Positions 1 through 12,861 of a stretch of DNA of 64,000 nucleotides are shown piece by piece. Under the pieces are notes generated by a model. It was not told the DNA's origin. It made no database searches and saw only the letters and a list, made by a program, of their open reading frames with translations. The stretch's first letter is position 1, and every line of letters starts with the position of its first letter. This stretch comes from Homalodisca vitripennis (taxonomy: Eukaryota > Arthropoda > Insecta > Hemiptera > Cicadellidae): the NCBI RefSeq assembly GCF_021130785.1, contig NC_060212.1, positions 145,536,501-145,600,500 of the forward strand, in the 5' to 3' direction. The position numbers were made by a program, and so were the translations under genes.

Positions 1-1020
1 TGTCTATGATGACCTACTTTCCTAAAGCAATATGATGTTAACTTATATTTAGCTACCAAACTGTAAATTCTAGCAATAAATGAAGATGAAACTGGATTCG
101 TAAATTCGCTATGTAATGCCCATAGTTGCTAAGTTTCTAACAATGAATAGTTCTGATGCAAGACAGAATTCCAAATGAATGTATCCAGGGGTTTATATGG
201 ACTAGAAGTTATAATACTAATTGTAAGTTACGTATGTCTATGATGACCTACTTTCCTAAAGCAATATGATGTTAACTTATATTTAGCTACCAAACTGTGA
301 ATTCTAGCAATGAATGAAGATGAAACTGGTTTCGTAAATTCGCTATGTAGTGTCCATAGTTGCTAAGTTTCTAACAATGAATAGTTCTGATGCAAGACAG
401 AATTCCAAATGAATGTATCCAGGGGTTTATATGGACTAGAAGTTATAATAATAATTGTAATTTACATATGTCTACCATGACCTACCTTCTTAAAGCAATA
501 TGATGTTACCTTATATTTAGCTACCAAACTGTAAATTCTAACAATGAATGAAGATGAAACTTGATTCGTAAATTCGCTATGTAATGTCCATAGTTGCTAA
601 GTTTCTAACAATGAATAGTTCTGATGCAAGACAGAATTCCAAATGAATGTATCCAGGGGTTTATATGGACTAGAAGTTATAATACTAATTGTAATTTACA
701 TATGTCTACCATGACCTACCTTCTTAAAGCAATATGATGTTACCTTATATTTAGCTACCAAACTGTGAATTCTAGCAATGAATGAAGATGAAACTGGATT
801 CGTAAATTCGCTATGTAATGCCCTTAGTTGCTAAGTTTCAAAGGATGAATAGTTCTGTTGCAAGACAGAATTCCAAATGAATGTATCCAGGGGTTTATAT
901 AGACTAGAAGTTATAATACTAATTGTAAGTTACGTATGTCTATGATGACCTACTTTCCTAAAGCAATATGATGTTAACTTATATTTAGCTACCAAACTGC
1001 GAACTCTAGCAATGAATGAA
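1..1020. repeat. 234-bp satellite array (right end)
   Basis: Five units start at 1, 235, 469, 703 and 937, an exact 234-bp step; the last is cut after about 84 bp. Each unit begins TGTCTA and contains the block CAGGGGTTTATAT. Units 1, 2 and 5 read TGATGACCTACTTTCC near their start, while units 3 and 4 read CCATGACCTACCTTCT, so two subtypes are arranged A-A-B-B-A. The array is already running at base 1, so it extends beyond the window. No reading frame crosses the units. Typical of an insect satellite; copy number cannot be judged from here. Confidence 0.95.
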
Positions 1021-2595
1021 GGGTTTAACAGCAATTTTACATAGGTAAAACAAATTGACCAGGACGCAGTATTCGGTCGTTCTCCAAAACGAACTAATTT
1101 TAATGCGTTAAGGGTATTTTACGTATCCAACTTAAGTGTGTGAGGTGTAAATAAATTAGAGCAATTTCTGCTATTTACTCATTTATAAGCAATGTAGCCT
1201 ATAAGTGCTATGTGAATAAAATAGCTAAATACCTATCTGCTGAAAAGTTTATTGCTTGGGGTTTCGCGAGTTGGTTAACATTTTTGGTTACAAAAATATT
1301 TATTTTGTAAATATATATTCAGGTTAATATCGTAATATATTAGAAATTAGGCTTAAACAATGACGAATAGTTAAAAATATTTATTAACATTTTCGAAAAC
1401 TTGAAATAAAATATGTACGGAGTAGTGGTAGGCAATACATTATAACTACTATAGTTCGCAGAAGGAAGGAATCAATAAAAAATCGAATTATCCAAGTTTT
1501 CGCGTTATACAGACTTTATTACATAAATATGGATGTCAAGGGATCAGGACAAATGTTCAATATATTAAAGATCGACAGGGTTTACAGTTTAGTAACGATA
1601 AAGTCAGTTTAGTTTAGTTTCTACTTCATATTACAAAGTCACACTCGAAATAATTGTGTTATTTGATAAAAAAAATACCTCAATTGATTTGCTGCAGTCT
1701 TCAGTAAAATGTCTCATTCACCAAGTGCACTTGTATTAATATTGCATTCTAAAACTTCTGTTAAATTTAAATAAAAATGTTCGTCATTTTTAAATCACAT
1801 ACTTTTGAAACTTATAAATTTAAATAAATTGTAATAAGCCATGTCAACAAAACAGCTAACAATGGCAAAACATGTAGATTTCGGACATGATAAAATACTC
1901 CCGACTAAACCTGTGATGTGTAGAACAGAATTATTATTCTTATTATTTCATTATTAATTAATTAATTATTCATTATTCATTATTAGTTTTAGAATTATTA
2001 ATTATTTTATTTTATTCATTGGTATGCGTACGAATGATACGCTACACCTTATTATTGTATTGCGTTAAGTTAATCGAAAAAAACTTAGCTTATACATGAT
2101 AGATGGATATTAAGAGTTATTATAGTATTATTGTAGTAGGGCTTTTAATAAACTATTCTTAATCTTCATAAAACGTTTATGACATCCACATATACGTACA
2201 CACCAAGGACAACCACACTCTTAGCAAGGACAAAATAATAAAATACTTTATTTTTTCACAAAGAAACAATAGTTTAGTTTTTTGTTACTTTCACCATAAC
2301 ACGTACGAATACGAGTATATAAACATTTATAAAACATATACAAGTCAAGCTATTGCTAAAAATGAGAAATTAGCAATACTAAAAGTCCAATGAATTTCTC
2401 GTCCAACCTTTCATTGAATAGTTTTCAAGCACTGAATAAATGATTTACAGGATTCTAATTCAGTGCACACAAATCTTGTCTATCTAAAATAATGTATATT
2501 TATTATGTTGTGTTATTTAAAATAAATAATAAAATGCATATGCTGAAAAACTATATTTTTTATTTAATTATTCCCATATAGGCCTAATATGCCCA
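1021..2595. other. AT-rich intergenic DNA
   Basis: No recognisable gene. Bases 1930-2030 are simple ATT/ATTA low-complexity sequence. Polyadenylation-like AATAAA words are present, as expected by chance at this base composition. Confidence 0.6.
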
Positions 2596-2670
2596 TACGA
2601 AAGTAATTCAATTCCTCTTATGAGAGGCGGTCTATAGTAATAGGAGGAGAATAATTGAATTACTCTCGTA
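2596..2670. repeat. small inverted repeat (hairpin)
   Basis: TACGAAAGTAATTCAATT at 2596-2613 is matched by the inverted AATTGAATTACTCTCGTA at 2653-2670 with one mismatch. The CCTC/GAGG parts extend the stem around a roughly 30-base centre. It could be a tiny MITE; no clear target duplication was found. Confidence 0.6.
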
Positions 2671-3288
2671 TTTACATATTGTACTCAATGCACTTGCAAA
2701 ACTAATGTAATTAAGAACTTTTTCTGTTTACACGCAAATGTGAAATACCTTGAATAATACTTGAACCAAAATGTCGTTTTTTGCCTTGGCCTGGTGGATA
2801 CTTTTTATTTCGGCAAGAACCAAGTAGAATGTTTAAACATTGCTACGCTTCTTTGGAATTTTGAATTATTAACTGCCGCCCTCAGTCAAAATTTTGATCG
2901 TTTTGAGCGCAATGTTTTTTCCGACCAAGTTATCACAAGATACTGAATGCATTGTGTGCCAGCTAACCACCTGACCTTACCGGGATGTTCAGGCTCGTCT
3001 GTCATCTGTGGCCTGATAGTGTTATCAGTTTCCGGCCAAATATTGACAGGATATCACCTGTCGTCGCCACCGCCTGATACGCTCGACCAACACAATTCAA
3101 TCTTCCTTAGACTGTCGACCTACCTCAACTTCTTCAGGATTCTTATCTCATATCGCTGGCGCTTGGAGGTGAGGACAAGGAATTCTTTCTGTTTAAGTCG
3201 GTGCAATCGGTTAATATCATGAGATGTAAAACAGGTTTTCAGTTAAACTTTGATACCTTTTCAGGTTAAGTGTAAGGAATGTAAAATG
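2671..3288. other. intergenic; open frame not recognised
   Basis: A plus-strand frame is open from 2761 to 3222 except for one stop at 2944. Neither half resembles a family I know, and the composition is not convincingly coding. No splice-site framework was found. Confidence 0.4.
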
Positions 3289-3825
3289 CTAACTGTTATC
3301 CCATTCCTAAAAGGCTTTGCTGACGTCGCATCCAAGTATCAAGTCTATAGGTCATTTTATTAGACTGTATGTGTTTAAATGCGAATCCTATGACTCAACG
3401 AGCTGGAACAGTTTCGTTTCTGTCTGTTTTTAGGAGAAACTGGACAAAATCCTCAACTGGAATGAATATGTCAGTAACATTTATAAAAAGATGAACACTG
3501 TACTCTATGCAGTCATTCACATTAAATGGACCATCAATGTAGAATCGGCCTAGTTGGCATACTATGCCCTAATTGTCTGGCACATGAGCTATAGTACTGC
3601 AGCATGGGGAGGATCATCAGCTGGTAACCTAAACCAAGTTCTGATTGTTCAAAAAAAAACCATAAGAACCCTAAGCTGACCTTCTAACTGTTATCCCATT
3701 CCTAAAAGGCTTTGCTGACGTCGCATCCAAGTATCAAGTCTATACGGTAGGTCATTTTATTAGACTGTATGTGTTTAATGCGAAGCCTATGACTCAACGA
3801 GCTGGAACAGCTTCGTTTCTGTCTG
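3289..3825. repeat. 140-bp direct repeat flanking a LINE fragment
   Basis: Copy A (3289-3426) and copy B (3684-3825) both start CTAACTGTTATCCCATTCC and end at a TTTCTGTCTG block. They differ by a few substitutions and a 4-base insertion (ACGG/CGGT type) in copy B. They flank a LINE-derived segment. The repeats are far too long for a target-site duplication, so a segmental duplication that captured the LINE piece is more likely. Confidence 0.9.
3434..3679 (+). pseudogene. LINE reverse transcriptase C-terminal fragment
   Basis: One frame encodes a degenerate non-LTR retrotransposon ORF2 fragment. In order it has an LxWNEYV block (typical LNW..H), a KKMNTVLYAV block, then after one stop LAYYALIVWHMSYSTAAWG (typical AYYALI..hl.YG...WG) and VLIVQKKTIRTLS (typical QKraiR.i). 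This is the region just downstream of the polymerase catalytic motifs in Jockey-like and related elements. There is one in-frame stop in the middle and another at the end, so it is dead. It is a fragment of about 80 residues, compared with more than 800 for a full ORF2. Confidence 0.8.
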
Positions 3826-4170
3826 TGAGTCTACCGGTATGTCTGTCTACCCGATATCTCAAAAATTAACTGGGCTATATACTAGAAATTTTCAATGAAG
3901 CTTCATTCATATATACAACATCGACTGATTATGGTACATGTCTCTCTCGATGTGATATGGCTGGGCGTCATTGAAGCCTACCGCTCTGTAGCCTGATAAA
4001 ATATATGTTATGCCTGACTAGGAACTGTAATATATCTTTTTTAACTAATCGTCCGCCTGTCCACAGGATATCTCCAGAATAAAATCGGTTATAGATTAGA
4101 ATTGGAAATATCTTTTGCAAAACCTTTTATGCGGCGTGTAGTCTGTCTTACTCCTACCTAGTGATATATC
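3826..4170. repeat. dispersed repeat family member (GTCTGTC / ATATCTC type)
   Basis: Shares blocks with other places in the window: TCTGTCTACCCGATATCTCAA, a (T)CATTCA.. stretch, and a GCATGTC-like block followed by Tgg..GCGT. Similar modules recur near 14.9, 27.5, 44.7, 50.6, 51.4 and 54 kb. Noncoding and old; the family name is unknown to me. Confidence 0.5.
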
Positions 4171-5799
4171 TTAAATATATATTATTTTTAAATACTTTAC
4201 TGTTTAGTGACCCCCAGACCATAGGGATGACTTCAAATTAGTCATGGAGTAGGGAGTGCATAGAATAATAAGGGTGTAAAGACTTCAGCTGTATCTCATT
4301 TGGAGATGGTCACGTGATCTTTCCCAAATCGCGTTTGTTCAATATTATGCGGTTCATCACAATAATTTAATCTTGACTAATCTGGAAATTGTAGATGACA
4401 AATTTTAAAAAAATGGATAGTATGGATACAATGTGACTACAGTATGCAGTGGCAGTAAATTAATAAATTCAGAAATTAAACTAGGAGATAAACTGCATAG
4501 CCATTCACAGCCAAAATATGTTTGTGATCGCATGCGTCAACACTGTCTCAGCTAAACGTATAGTGCCTGACAGTTGATATCTAGGTAAGAACAGCTCAGG
4601 CAGCTTAGAGCGGATGAACCAAACAGGTTCACTGGGGCTATAATGGCCGAGTCATGTCCCATATCGCACTGCCACAATAAGGCATTAACATGAGTGCGAT
4701 ACATCAGTAAGACCATTGCCATTCCTTGATTAATCACCCGATGGTCGCCTCACCTCGGCTTTCTCCCTCCGTGTCGGGGAGTGCCGCTCTGTTCTGTTCA
4801 GCACGGCGGCGCTTCCCCAGTTTCGCCTCACTCATTCAATTGGCTTGGCTTGACCTGGCTTCGAGTTCGAATAGACCTTTCGCCAAAATATGGAAATATC
4901 CACTTGCTCGGTTTGATAACCGATGGTTTTCGATGTTTTGGTGTTCTGTGATTCTCTGTCCAGAACATTGAAACCCCTGAAGTATTACAGACCCTCAAGC
5001 TCAGGCGTTCTCTGTACTCACTGTGTATTAGCCCGTTTAATTAATTCTTATTTAAATATAAGTCCAGGCTATATTGAAATCATTACTCCATCACACTGTT
5101 ACGTCAGATGACAACATTACGTGGCATAAGACATTTAAAATCAACTACTTTTTATTCTTTATAGAAGTAACATATTTAATCACTGAAAATGTTGAGTTTT
5201 CGCTCTAGTTCACCTTCCTCTTATATCAGCGTCTGGAACCTTGTGCTGTCACATAATTGACTCCTAGAATCTGGGAGCCATGTTCGCCTGAAGAGTTCCA
5301 AATAAGAAGTAGGCGATAAAAAAGCTCAAATTGAACTTTTTACATTGTTTCAACATCAGAGATATCCGGACTATAAAATATACCACAATCTAGGTGAAGA
5401 GGTATTATCATTATATGATCAGGTGCACACCATAGCTACAATATTTGATCTGTTTCAATGCATCAGTTTGCACCTTCAGGAGCTACAGCCCTGCAAACAT
5501 AGTAGAGATCTGGAAACCTTTGGTCAGAAGATCTTAATAGTCCATTGGTCGCAAAGCATTTCACCTTACTCTTGTCAATCACGATTTCTATATATTAGGG
5601 CATATACAATTTTCTTGAATTATTAGCTCATCCAAATGATCCGATTCATTATTTTAGAAAGAAATTAAACAATATGCATATCATTGGATTCGTTAAAGCA
5701 TTGAACTATCATTAAACAAGATATGCAAATAGCCATTAAGCAAGTTTACTAAGTAACCGCGTAGCCGTAATATCCATCTAGAATTTGTTTTTTGTTCGT
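4171..5799. other. intergenic, with a GC-rich patch at 4730-4880
   Basis: No supported gene. Bases 4730-4880 are markedly GC-richer than their surroundings. A block near 5185-5220 (TTGAG..CTCTAGTTCACCT) resembles the termini of the short MITE seen at 45.8 kb. Confidence 0.5.
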
Positions 5800-6160
5800 A
5801 AAGTTGTCTTGTTATGAGTGGCTAATCCGAGCTGTGTGTCCTGAGTAGGCCATATACCCTGTTGTGGGCTTATATTGCCCATAGTCACTCACTAGAAGCC
5901 GAGGGTCTAGCAGAGACAATGCTGGCCGGCCGAACGTTGGCGGACGGGCGGGCCGTGTATATATTAGTGGGGTAATGTGCGGCATTAGCATGGGAGACCG
6001 CCGGCCGCAAGGGTCCACGTCGTGGGCCCAAAAACAATCACTCAGTCAGGACCACCTGAATACAATGAGAGTCGACTAATGAATGTGACCGCTACGACTC
6101 AGGTGCGAGGTGACGCTAAGGCTCTGGGACGATTGTGGCCGATGGTCAATGGTCATTTCC
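5800..6160. other. GC-rich island, possible regulatory element
   Basis: GC content is clearly above the surrounding AT-rich DNA, with GGCCGGCCG-type and GACGGGCGGGCC blocks around 5930-6010. Frames on both strands are short and not recognised. It could be an enhancer, promoter or noncoding exon; nothing in the sequence decides. Confidence 0.3.
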
Positions 6161-7679
6161 ACTACTGCTGCACTTCCTTCATTCACTATTCTTGAATTAT
6201 CTATTATCTGTGCTTAAAATTGTCTCTGGCAGACAGACTCGGTACACTGTCTCTGGTTATGTAGAATGGGGTGCTGAAAACTAAGACATTAGAAGAAACG
6301 TAGTACAGTGTTGCCCAACCTGATACTGTAGGAGCACTCTGTTGGCTTAGGTAGACAACCCCTTTAAGAGAGAGTTATGTCTAGGCCGGTGGGGTTTTAG
6401 TGTGTGATAGTCCCCCACTGGTGTGGGGTCTACGAAAACCTCGCTGACTGCCTTACTTGGCGTTTTCCCATCGAAAAATATATATCCAATCTCTCCTTTC
6501 AGTCTGAAGTTGACAAGTAAGATGCAAGATAACAATGATCTTTACAGATACATTGACAACTGGTAGGTAAAACTATCAGTTTGAAGTTGACCTCTCAACA
6601 ATTGTCTTCATAGAGAAATTGGGCAAGTAATCAAAGGCGGTACGAATCTCCCTCCATCTTTCTCCAAGATGAGCCAAATATTTGCAAGAGTCGCCACTTG
6701 CCGGCCAAGGTGTTTCGCCCACGCCGCGCCTCCCATCCCTGTGATTGACAGAGCGGAAGAGAAATTATGCGGGAAAGGTCATAAATAATGCAGATTGTCC
6801 AGTGAAGAAGCACTTGGCAGGACCTCACGACCAAGTCTAGCGGAAGAGATGGTGTTGCGACACGAGGTGTCGAGACCTTCTCCTCGTGGAGTTCTTGAGG
6901 AAGGCTACACTATCGGACATCTACGCAAAGAGTGGAGAACAGTGTTTGCCAAGCACAGTACTAGTTTAAGCTGGATATCAACAAAAATGGATCAGGTTAA
7001 TGAACCTAAAACAAAATTTAAACCTTAATCTTGATCTACTTCGAGATTTGGATTTTGTTAAAAATGTTTCGTCACAGTTTGAACCGGAAAAGTTTTTGTG
7101 ATAGGTAAATGAAGTAAGTGTAAATGATATGAAATTGCAAATCTTTCAACTCCACTGTCATAATTTAAAAAAAATTCCCTAGTAGTTCGTTTTGAAATAC
7201 TTTTTTAAGCCAATCTAAAAGTGTCCATAAGTTGAAAGCGTTAGGTACTTCAAGGATCAATATAGTTTTAAAATTTAAATTTTCAGTTTCAGGAGGGTGA
7301 TATGAGGAGGATTTGACAGGGCAATGAAAAGTAAATTGGACCGAACTCCCTTCTGACCATTTATGTAATTAATCAATGCTTTATGTTTATAAATAAATAA
7401 ATATATGCTTATTTTTACTATGTAGCAAGCAAATTCAACCGATTATTAAATGTAAAACTCCAAGACACAGCTAACAACTTATTCCTCCTGCATAATAGGA
7501 TTGATAATGTAATATGGCAGTTCTAGTCAATACGTTAATAAAAATAAAAATAATAGTAAGGTACCTTTTTTGATGCTAAACAGAAACTAAATTACATGAA
7601 TTAAAAAAAAAAAAAAAAAACACGGAATTCGTTTTATCTGGGAAAAATAAATAGCCTGACTAAAGCCCTAAACACGTTT
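6161..7679. other. intergenic, with a moderately GC-rich patch at 6640-6960
   Basis: A 6795-7028 plus-strand frame starts only at a TTG and matches no family I know. The remainder is AT-rich. An 18-base A run lies near 7604. Confidence 0.4.
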
Positions 7680-8110
7680 CCTATTTCATATTGTAATTGT
7701 AACATTTGTTTATTAAATCAAGATAAGCGCCAGGCACAGGATATATCACGGCGATATTACTACCACCATTACCACACCCACAACTAAATATCGGTTGGCC
7801 AACCACGGTAGGACACACGCAGTCCGCAGGCCCAGGGCAGCAGCAGCGGCAAGTCACAACCACGGTGATGCAGTCCCACCCAGCCAGTGCTCCAAATTAA
7901 TCCGCGCCCTTGATGGCCACAGTTCTCTATGATAAATACAGGACCGCTGTATAAATCAGCCGACCCGGAAGACAAAGCCATTGACACTGCCTGTCATCCA
8001 CTCCTCTCCCTTGGACATAAATCATTCTACCGTTGCGTTCGGAGGTTGGCCCGGCCCGGTTGCATGATCTCGATGTGGTACTTCGGCTCCAGATGCTTTC
8101 GACATTCATC
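7680..8110. other. GC-rich island, unassigned
   Basis: Several overlapping short frames on both strands follow from low stop density in GC-rich DNA rather than coding signal; none is recognisable. Candidate conserved noncoding element or noncoding exon. Confidence 0.3.
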
Positions 8111-9353
8111 TTTTCGTAATCAGGGACAAAGCGATTTTCGTGTTTACGAAATAGACTAATTTTGAAAATAGTTTATTGCCTTACTTCGATTACGATTTTA
8201 TTGCTACTTCCAGGTTTGAGTAACGAGACTAATCGATTTAAAATGTGTCGGTAAGGCTTGTAAAATTTGCAACAGTTACTTAAAATACTATTTGTTATTA
8301 TATTAGTATATTATTTATATTAATATTAAATTTCAGAAAGTTTCAAGAATTGAGGCAATGAACACTGAAAAAGAAACGTATTACATTTAAACACGCTAAC
8401 TAATGTAAAGTCTTTATATTATATATTAAGAGTGTCAATATTGCTTAAGGTACTGCAATGAGTTTTGGTAAGGCAAATTTTTATATTTCAAGAAAAGAAA
8501 GGCTGTTCTTTCCTAAGTGAAAATAAAAAACAACATCTTTATCATTTCTAGGCATTATAACCCACATGTACCCATAATCTGGAGAAGATAAGCAGTTACT
8601 CAAACATACTTTTGTACTAGAAGAGGGTCGATACAGGTCCTATGAGCTTATAGAAGTTAAGTAGTAATTTGGACCATCTTGAAGTCAGGCCCATGCAAAA
8701 ATACGGGTAAATATAAAATAAATAAATATTTTACAGATTCTATATGAAATACAGCTGAACAGAATGGCTTTGCTTTATGCAAAAAAATAAATATTTTATT
8801 AAAAACATTCACCAACTTCATATGTTTACACATATACTGTTTCGACATATTTTCAATTGATTGTCTTCAGTGAAAACATTGGATAGAGATGGGTGGGAAT
8901 ATGAAATTGAAAACTGTTTCAACCGTATACCCATCATACCACGTTGATAGTTATCAAACAATTATTTTAGGTTTTGAGAACGAAAAAAAGCGTGTTTCAT
9001 ACCTCGTCTGATTTATAGTGTGAAAAATTGCAACAATTAAAAATCGCAAATTGCTGAGGAACAACATCCTTCTGACAACTATTGGCATATCTCTCAAGGA
9101 GGTCTAGTTGCATAAACCATGTAGTTTTAGGGTATAGTTTGAGGTACTTCCGTCAATATTAATATTATCTGTTTTCTCATAAGTATTTTTCTGTCTCAAC
9201 TGAAATTGTTTCTAAATATGCTCTTCAGTTTTTGCCTGATCACATTATTTATCATGAACAAGTCACTGAATTTGCTAAATATTTAAGACGGTTTTCCTTT
9301 AAAAGGTTTGTAACATCAAATTTCTAAATTTACTTCAGCATGATTAGATAGAC
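8111..9353. other. AT-rich intergenic DNA
   Basis: No gene, repeat array or RNA gene recognised. Confidence 0.5.
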
Positions 9354-9640
9354 TTAATATATTATGGATGCCAAATTAGTGATGAACAGTGTGAAATTTA
9401 AAATGAAGGGTGGTGGACAGGGCGCGGGTGCCCTCATCTTCCACCATCTGGTCAGATACTGGGCGGCGATAGCCAACGGACGCCATGTGAGCAGGAAGTG
9501 AGGGAAACGCTTAGATGAGTCCGTCATTGGAACAGAGAGTGAGGGAGGCACGCGTCACGGCGTCAGTTGGCGTCAGTAGATGTGGACGCGTGCCGTACTC
9601 GCTGCAGTCATCCAACGTTGAGCTCCACAGTCTTTCAAGG
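9354..9640. other. GC-rich island with a 45-codon ORF
   Basis: A plus-strand ATG at 9364 opens a 45-codon frame ending TGA at 9501 that runs through the GC-rich part. The minus strand is open for 65 codons over the same bases. Neither product is recognised. Repeated GTCAGTTGGCGTCAGTAG-like wording follows. Regulatory island or short ORF; undecided. Confidence 0.25.
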
Positions 9641-11476
9641 ATTTACGGAGATCCTTACTACTGAGCGTGAGATTCTTGTGAGAATCTTCAGAAGTCTGTA
9701 TGGTGAAGAAATATTCTTGCAAGAATTGGCAGAAATCTAAACATTTCTAGACATTCAGCATATGTTAGTTTAGATCTATGTTTAGTTTCCCATGCCTTTC
9801 TGTGAGAAATTCTTTGTGAATTTTATCAAGAGATTTCCTTTATCTTTAGTTAATTATTAATTATGTCAAATTCACATATCTTTGTTGCAGTAGACAATAA
9901 CATGCATTGTATTGCTATACTAGTAATTTTGACATGCTCACCACAGTGTTCTTCACGCAAACATACAAAAATGTACATGCACTCACCAATATTTATTCAT
10001 TTGTTTCTTTACTTCCAGACCTTGCTTCGACGTCAGTCTCCTAAATGGGCGGTGTCGCAGTTCAGTAAATGTAGTAATGTCTGCTAACACGGTTTTTCAA
10101 TAACTTTTTGTTTTTCAAAAAGTGTTTAATAAGTGATATATCATGATAAAAAATTTAACCCACATGCTGTTTAAATCACAAATAACAGAGATTTTTAATC
10201 CTCTATAGATCGTTGATATTTTTACACAATTTTGAATCTTTTACTTTGTATAACGACAACTGAAAATATCAATTTTTCATCAAATTTTATTTTAATATAC
10301 CGAAAGCCATTAAAGACACAAAAGTTTTTAACAACAAAATAGTTTATGAAATGTTATAAGCAACCCAGAGCACTTTTAATTATTCCTATAAGTTCATAAA
10401 TAATGAAGTTGTGAATTGATTTAAAGTTTTGATTGACATAATGGCACGAATTAAGCTGTATAATAATCTACCTACCTAAAAAAACAAAGTCAATTATTGG
10501 TTGCAGACTTTTTCTGCTCTTCTCCATGGCCAATAATTCCAAGAAATTAGCCAGGAAAACATTTTTGGAAAGGGGGTAAGACAAAATATATCAAAGTGGG
10601 CAGACAGTAAGGCCCCATTTTGTTTCTTAAATGTTCTTGACCCGTATCTGTGATAAGAACGATCTTTCAGCAGTACATATCAGTAATACTGAATTATTAA
10701 TTAATTAAATTATACTGTTTACTAAAAAATTAATTGAAACGATTAAAAATTGGGGGGTCCGGACCCCATGGATTCCTTCACTGGCTACGTCCTTGAATGA
10801 GTCTAATCAGAAACCGCATGCATAGGATAATACTGACAACAGTACACAAGGAGACAACCGAATTGTACTAGATTCTCTAGCTCTTTGCAGTCCGAATATC
10901 TGGTTGGTTTGTGTTCTGAAGTAAATGTATTAAAACTATAATAAACTTTAATTTAAATTTTACTTTTTTGCAATACATTTTACTTCACAGTTTTGGCCGT
11001 TTAGTATTTTTGTATAAACTGTAAAAAGATTATGTATTTTTTACATATCTATACCCTCTTTTAAATATGTTTATATGTCTTACATTATACCACACCCTCA
11101 CAACAGACATTTTGGCTGAAACCTTAATGATTTGTTAAAATCTATCTTTACCGATTCCTGATAAACTTCAGACTCTGTCGCAACTTCAACTAAAGACCAT
11201 GACCAATGTGAATTACCTCGGGTCGATGGGAGACAGAGCTGCTATGAAGGCCCTCCCGCAGTCCACTAATGGCCACAATTACCGTTCAGGGAGGTGGTGG
11301 ATGTCGAGCGATCACGGAGTCAAACCAACAGCCAAAGGTCAAGGCGAGACCTAGCGGCTCACGCCATCATGCGACATCTCCTCCGACCCTGCTCCACATT
11401 CGTACATTCCTGGTCAACAACGGGACTATCTGTTCCCGATTATTTGTTGCACCAAAGTATCGTGCCACCAATATTA
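9641..11476. other. intergenic, with a transposon-end-like scrap at 10750-10795
   Basis: Mostly AT-rich. The word GGGGGGTCCGGACCCC followed by ACTGGCTACGTCC resembles ends of invertebrate DNA transposons often seen as scraps. A related scrap (GGGGGGGCAAG ... GCGCCCCTG) lies at 12974-13020. The superfamily cannot be named from this. Confidence 0.35.
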
Positions 11477-11880
11477 TAGCAATCACTTCTAAGACTATGT
11501 TCTCAAGGAGTCGGTGTATAGTCTGGTGCACGGACACTCGATTGTCTCAGAATTTCGAGTTCCTTTTAATGTCACTTAAAAAAGCCATGATTAGTTCTAT
11601 GGGCAGGCCCTCCACGTGTTCTGGTGACAATGAACAGTCGAGCTGTAAGAGTTGTCCGAGGTCGAATAGTCTATAGCGATCGCTTCTGAGACTATAATGA
11701 TTTTAAAGAGTCAGTGTATAGTCTGGTGCATAGTCACTTGGTGTAGATGTGATTGTCTCACAATTTCTAATTCTTGTTAGGGTTGAATCTCACATATCGG
11801 CTTCTAATGAAATTCATGGCGAGTTCCAAAGGCAAACGCTCCAGGTCCATAGTAACACTATGAACATTTGAGCTGCAAGT
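11477..11880. repeat. two diverged 200-bp direct repeats
   Basis: Copy 1 at about 11477-11672 and copy 2 at about 11676-11880 share, in order, AGCRATCRCTTCT.AGACTAT, GTGTATAGTCTGGTGCA, GATTGTCTCA.AATTTC, a GGTCCA/GTGTTCT region and GAGCTG.AAG. The 135-codon plus-strand ORF at 11269-11676 ends inside this structure and is not preserved in copy 2. I therefore treat the ORF as accidental. Confidence 0.7.
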
Positions 11881-12794
11881 GTATAGTCCGGAGTCCAATA
11901 CACAGACTGTATATACCTAAATCAGCGTTTATCCGTTTCTCAACTGAGCACATTTATTAAACATATACACATTTTAATGCGTTTTATTCTTTCTTATTAT
12001 TATTAAATAAGGTTTTATAAAAGGTTTGGTCCGTGAAACTGCACTGAATAATGTTAAAACTACGAGTACCTATAAAATAAAGGACGTTGATCTTTCGTAA
12101 ACAAAAATAAGAAAAGAGCAGTAATATTAGTAATAGAAACAATAGACTTGGTGCACATAAAAAGGGATTCCAGAACTTACTAACTCACTTATCAACTGAG
12201 AGATCAGGTTAGAGTTTGTAAAGTTTACAGTAAAGCACTCTACCACCAATCACCAGGAAGCTTATCCATGGATAATTAAAATCTTCTCTACAAATAAAGT
12301 TTATACGAAACGTATTCAACTAAAATAAAATGTAATCATAAAATGAACAACATATGGAATAAAATAATTACGACAATCTAGAAGCTCTTTTCTTGTTGCA
12401 GTTCTTAATTAATTTGAAAACAAAGTATAATACAAAAATATAAATTGTTTTATAGGAGTGTTTGTTTCAAATGAATTAAAATAGTTAAGTTTAAATCACA
12501 AACTAAAAACAAATCTAAATTTTGATGTGTGGATAAAAATGTATAAATATCCGAGTTTGAAAATTGACAACAAATTAGCTAATAGAGATACAGAAGCGGG
12601 AGTTATATTAAAATTTTGATGGTTTATTTCTGCCTTTCTCATATAAAACTACTAACAATAACGATTCATAACGATAACTACGCAAATACCGGTTTATAGA
12701 GCTTTCCAGCTTAACTGCAACTACAACTTTGAAAACTCATAACTCGAAAACTTGTGATCCGATAAGAAGAAATAATTATAAAGAAGAATATATG

Positions 12795-12861
<67 letters not shown>

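Noticed and set aside
11269..11676. 135-codon ORF, the second longest plain ORF on the plus strand
   Set aside because: Its 3' half lies in a diverged 200-bp direct repeat whose second copy does not keep the frame, and no family is recognised.
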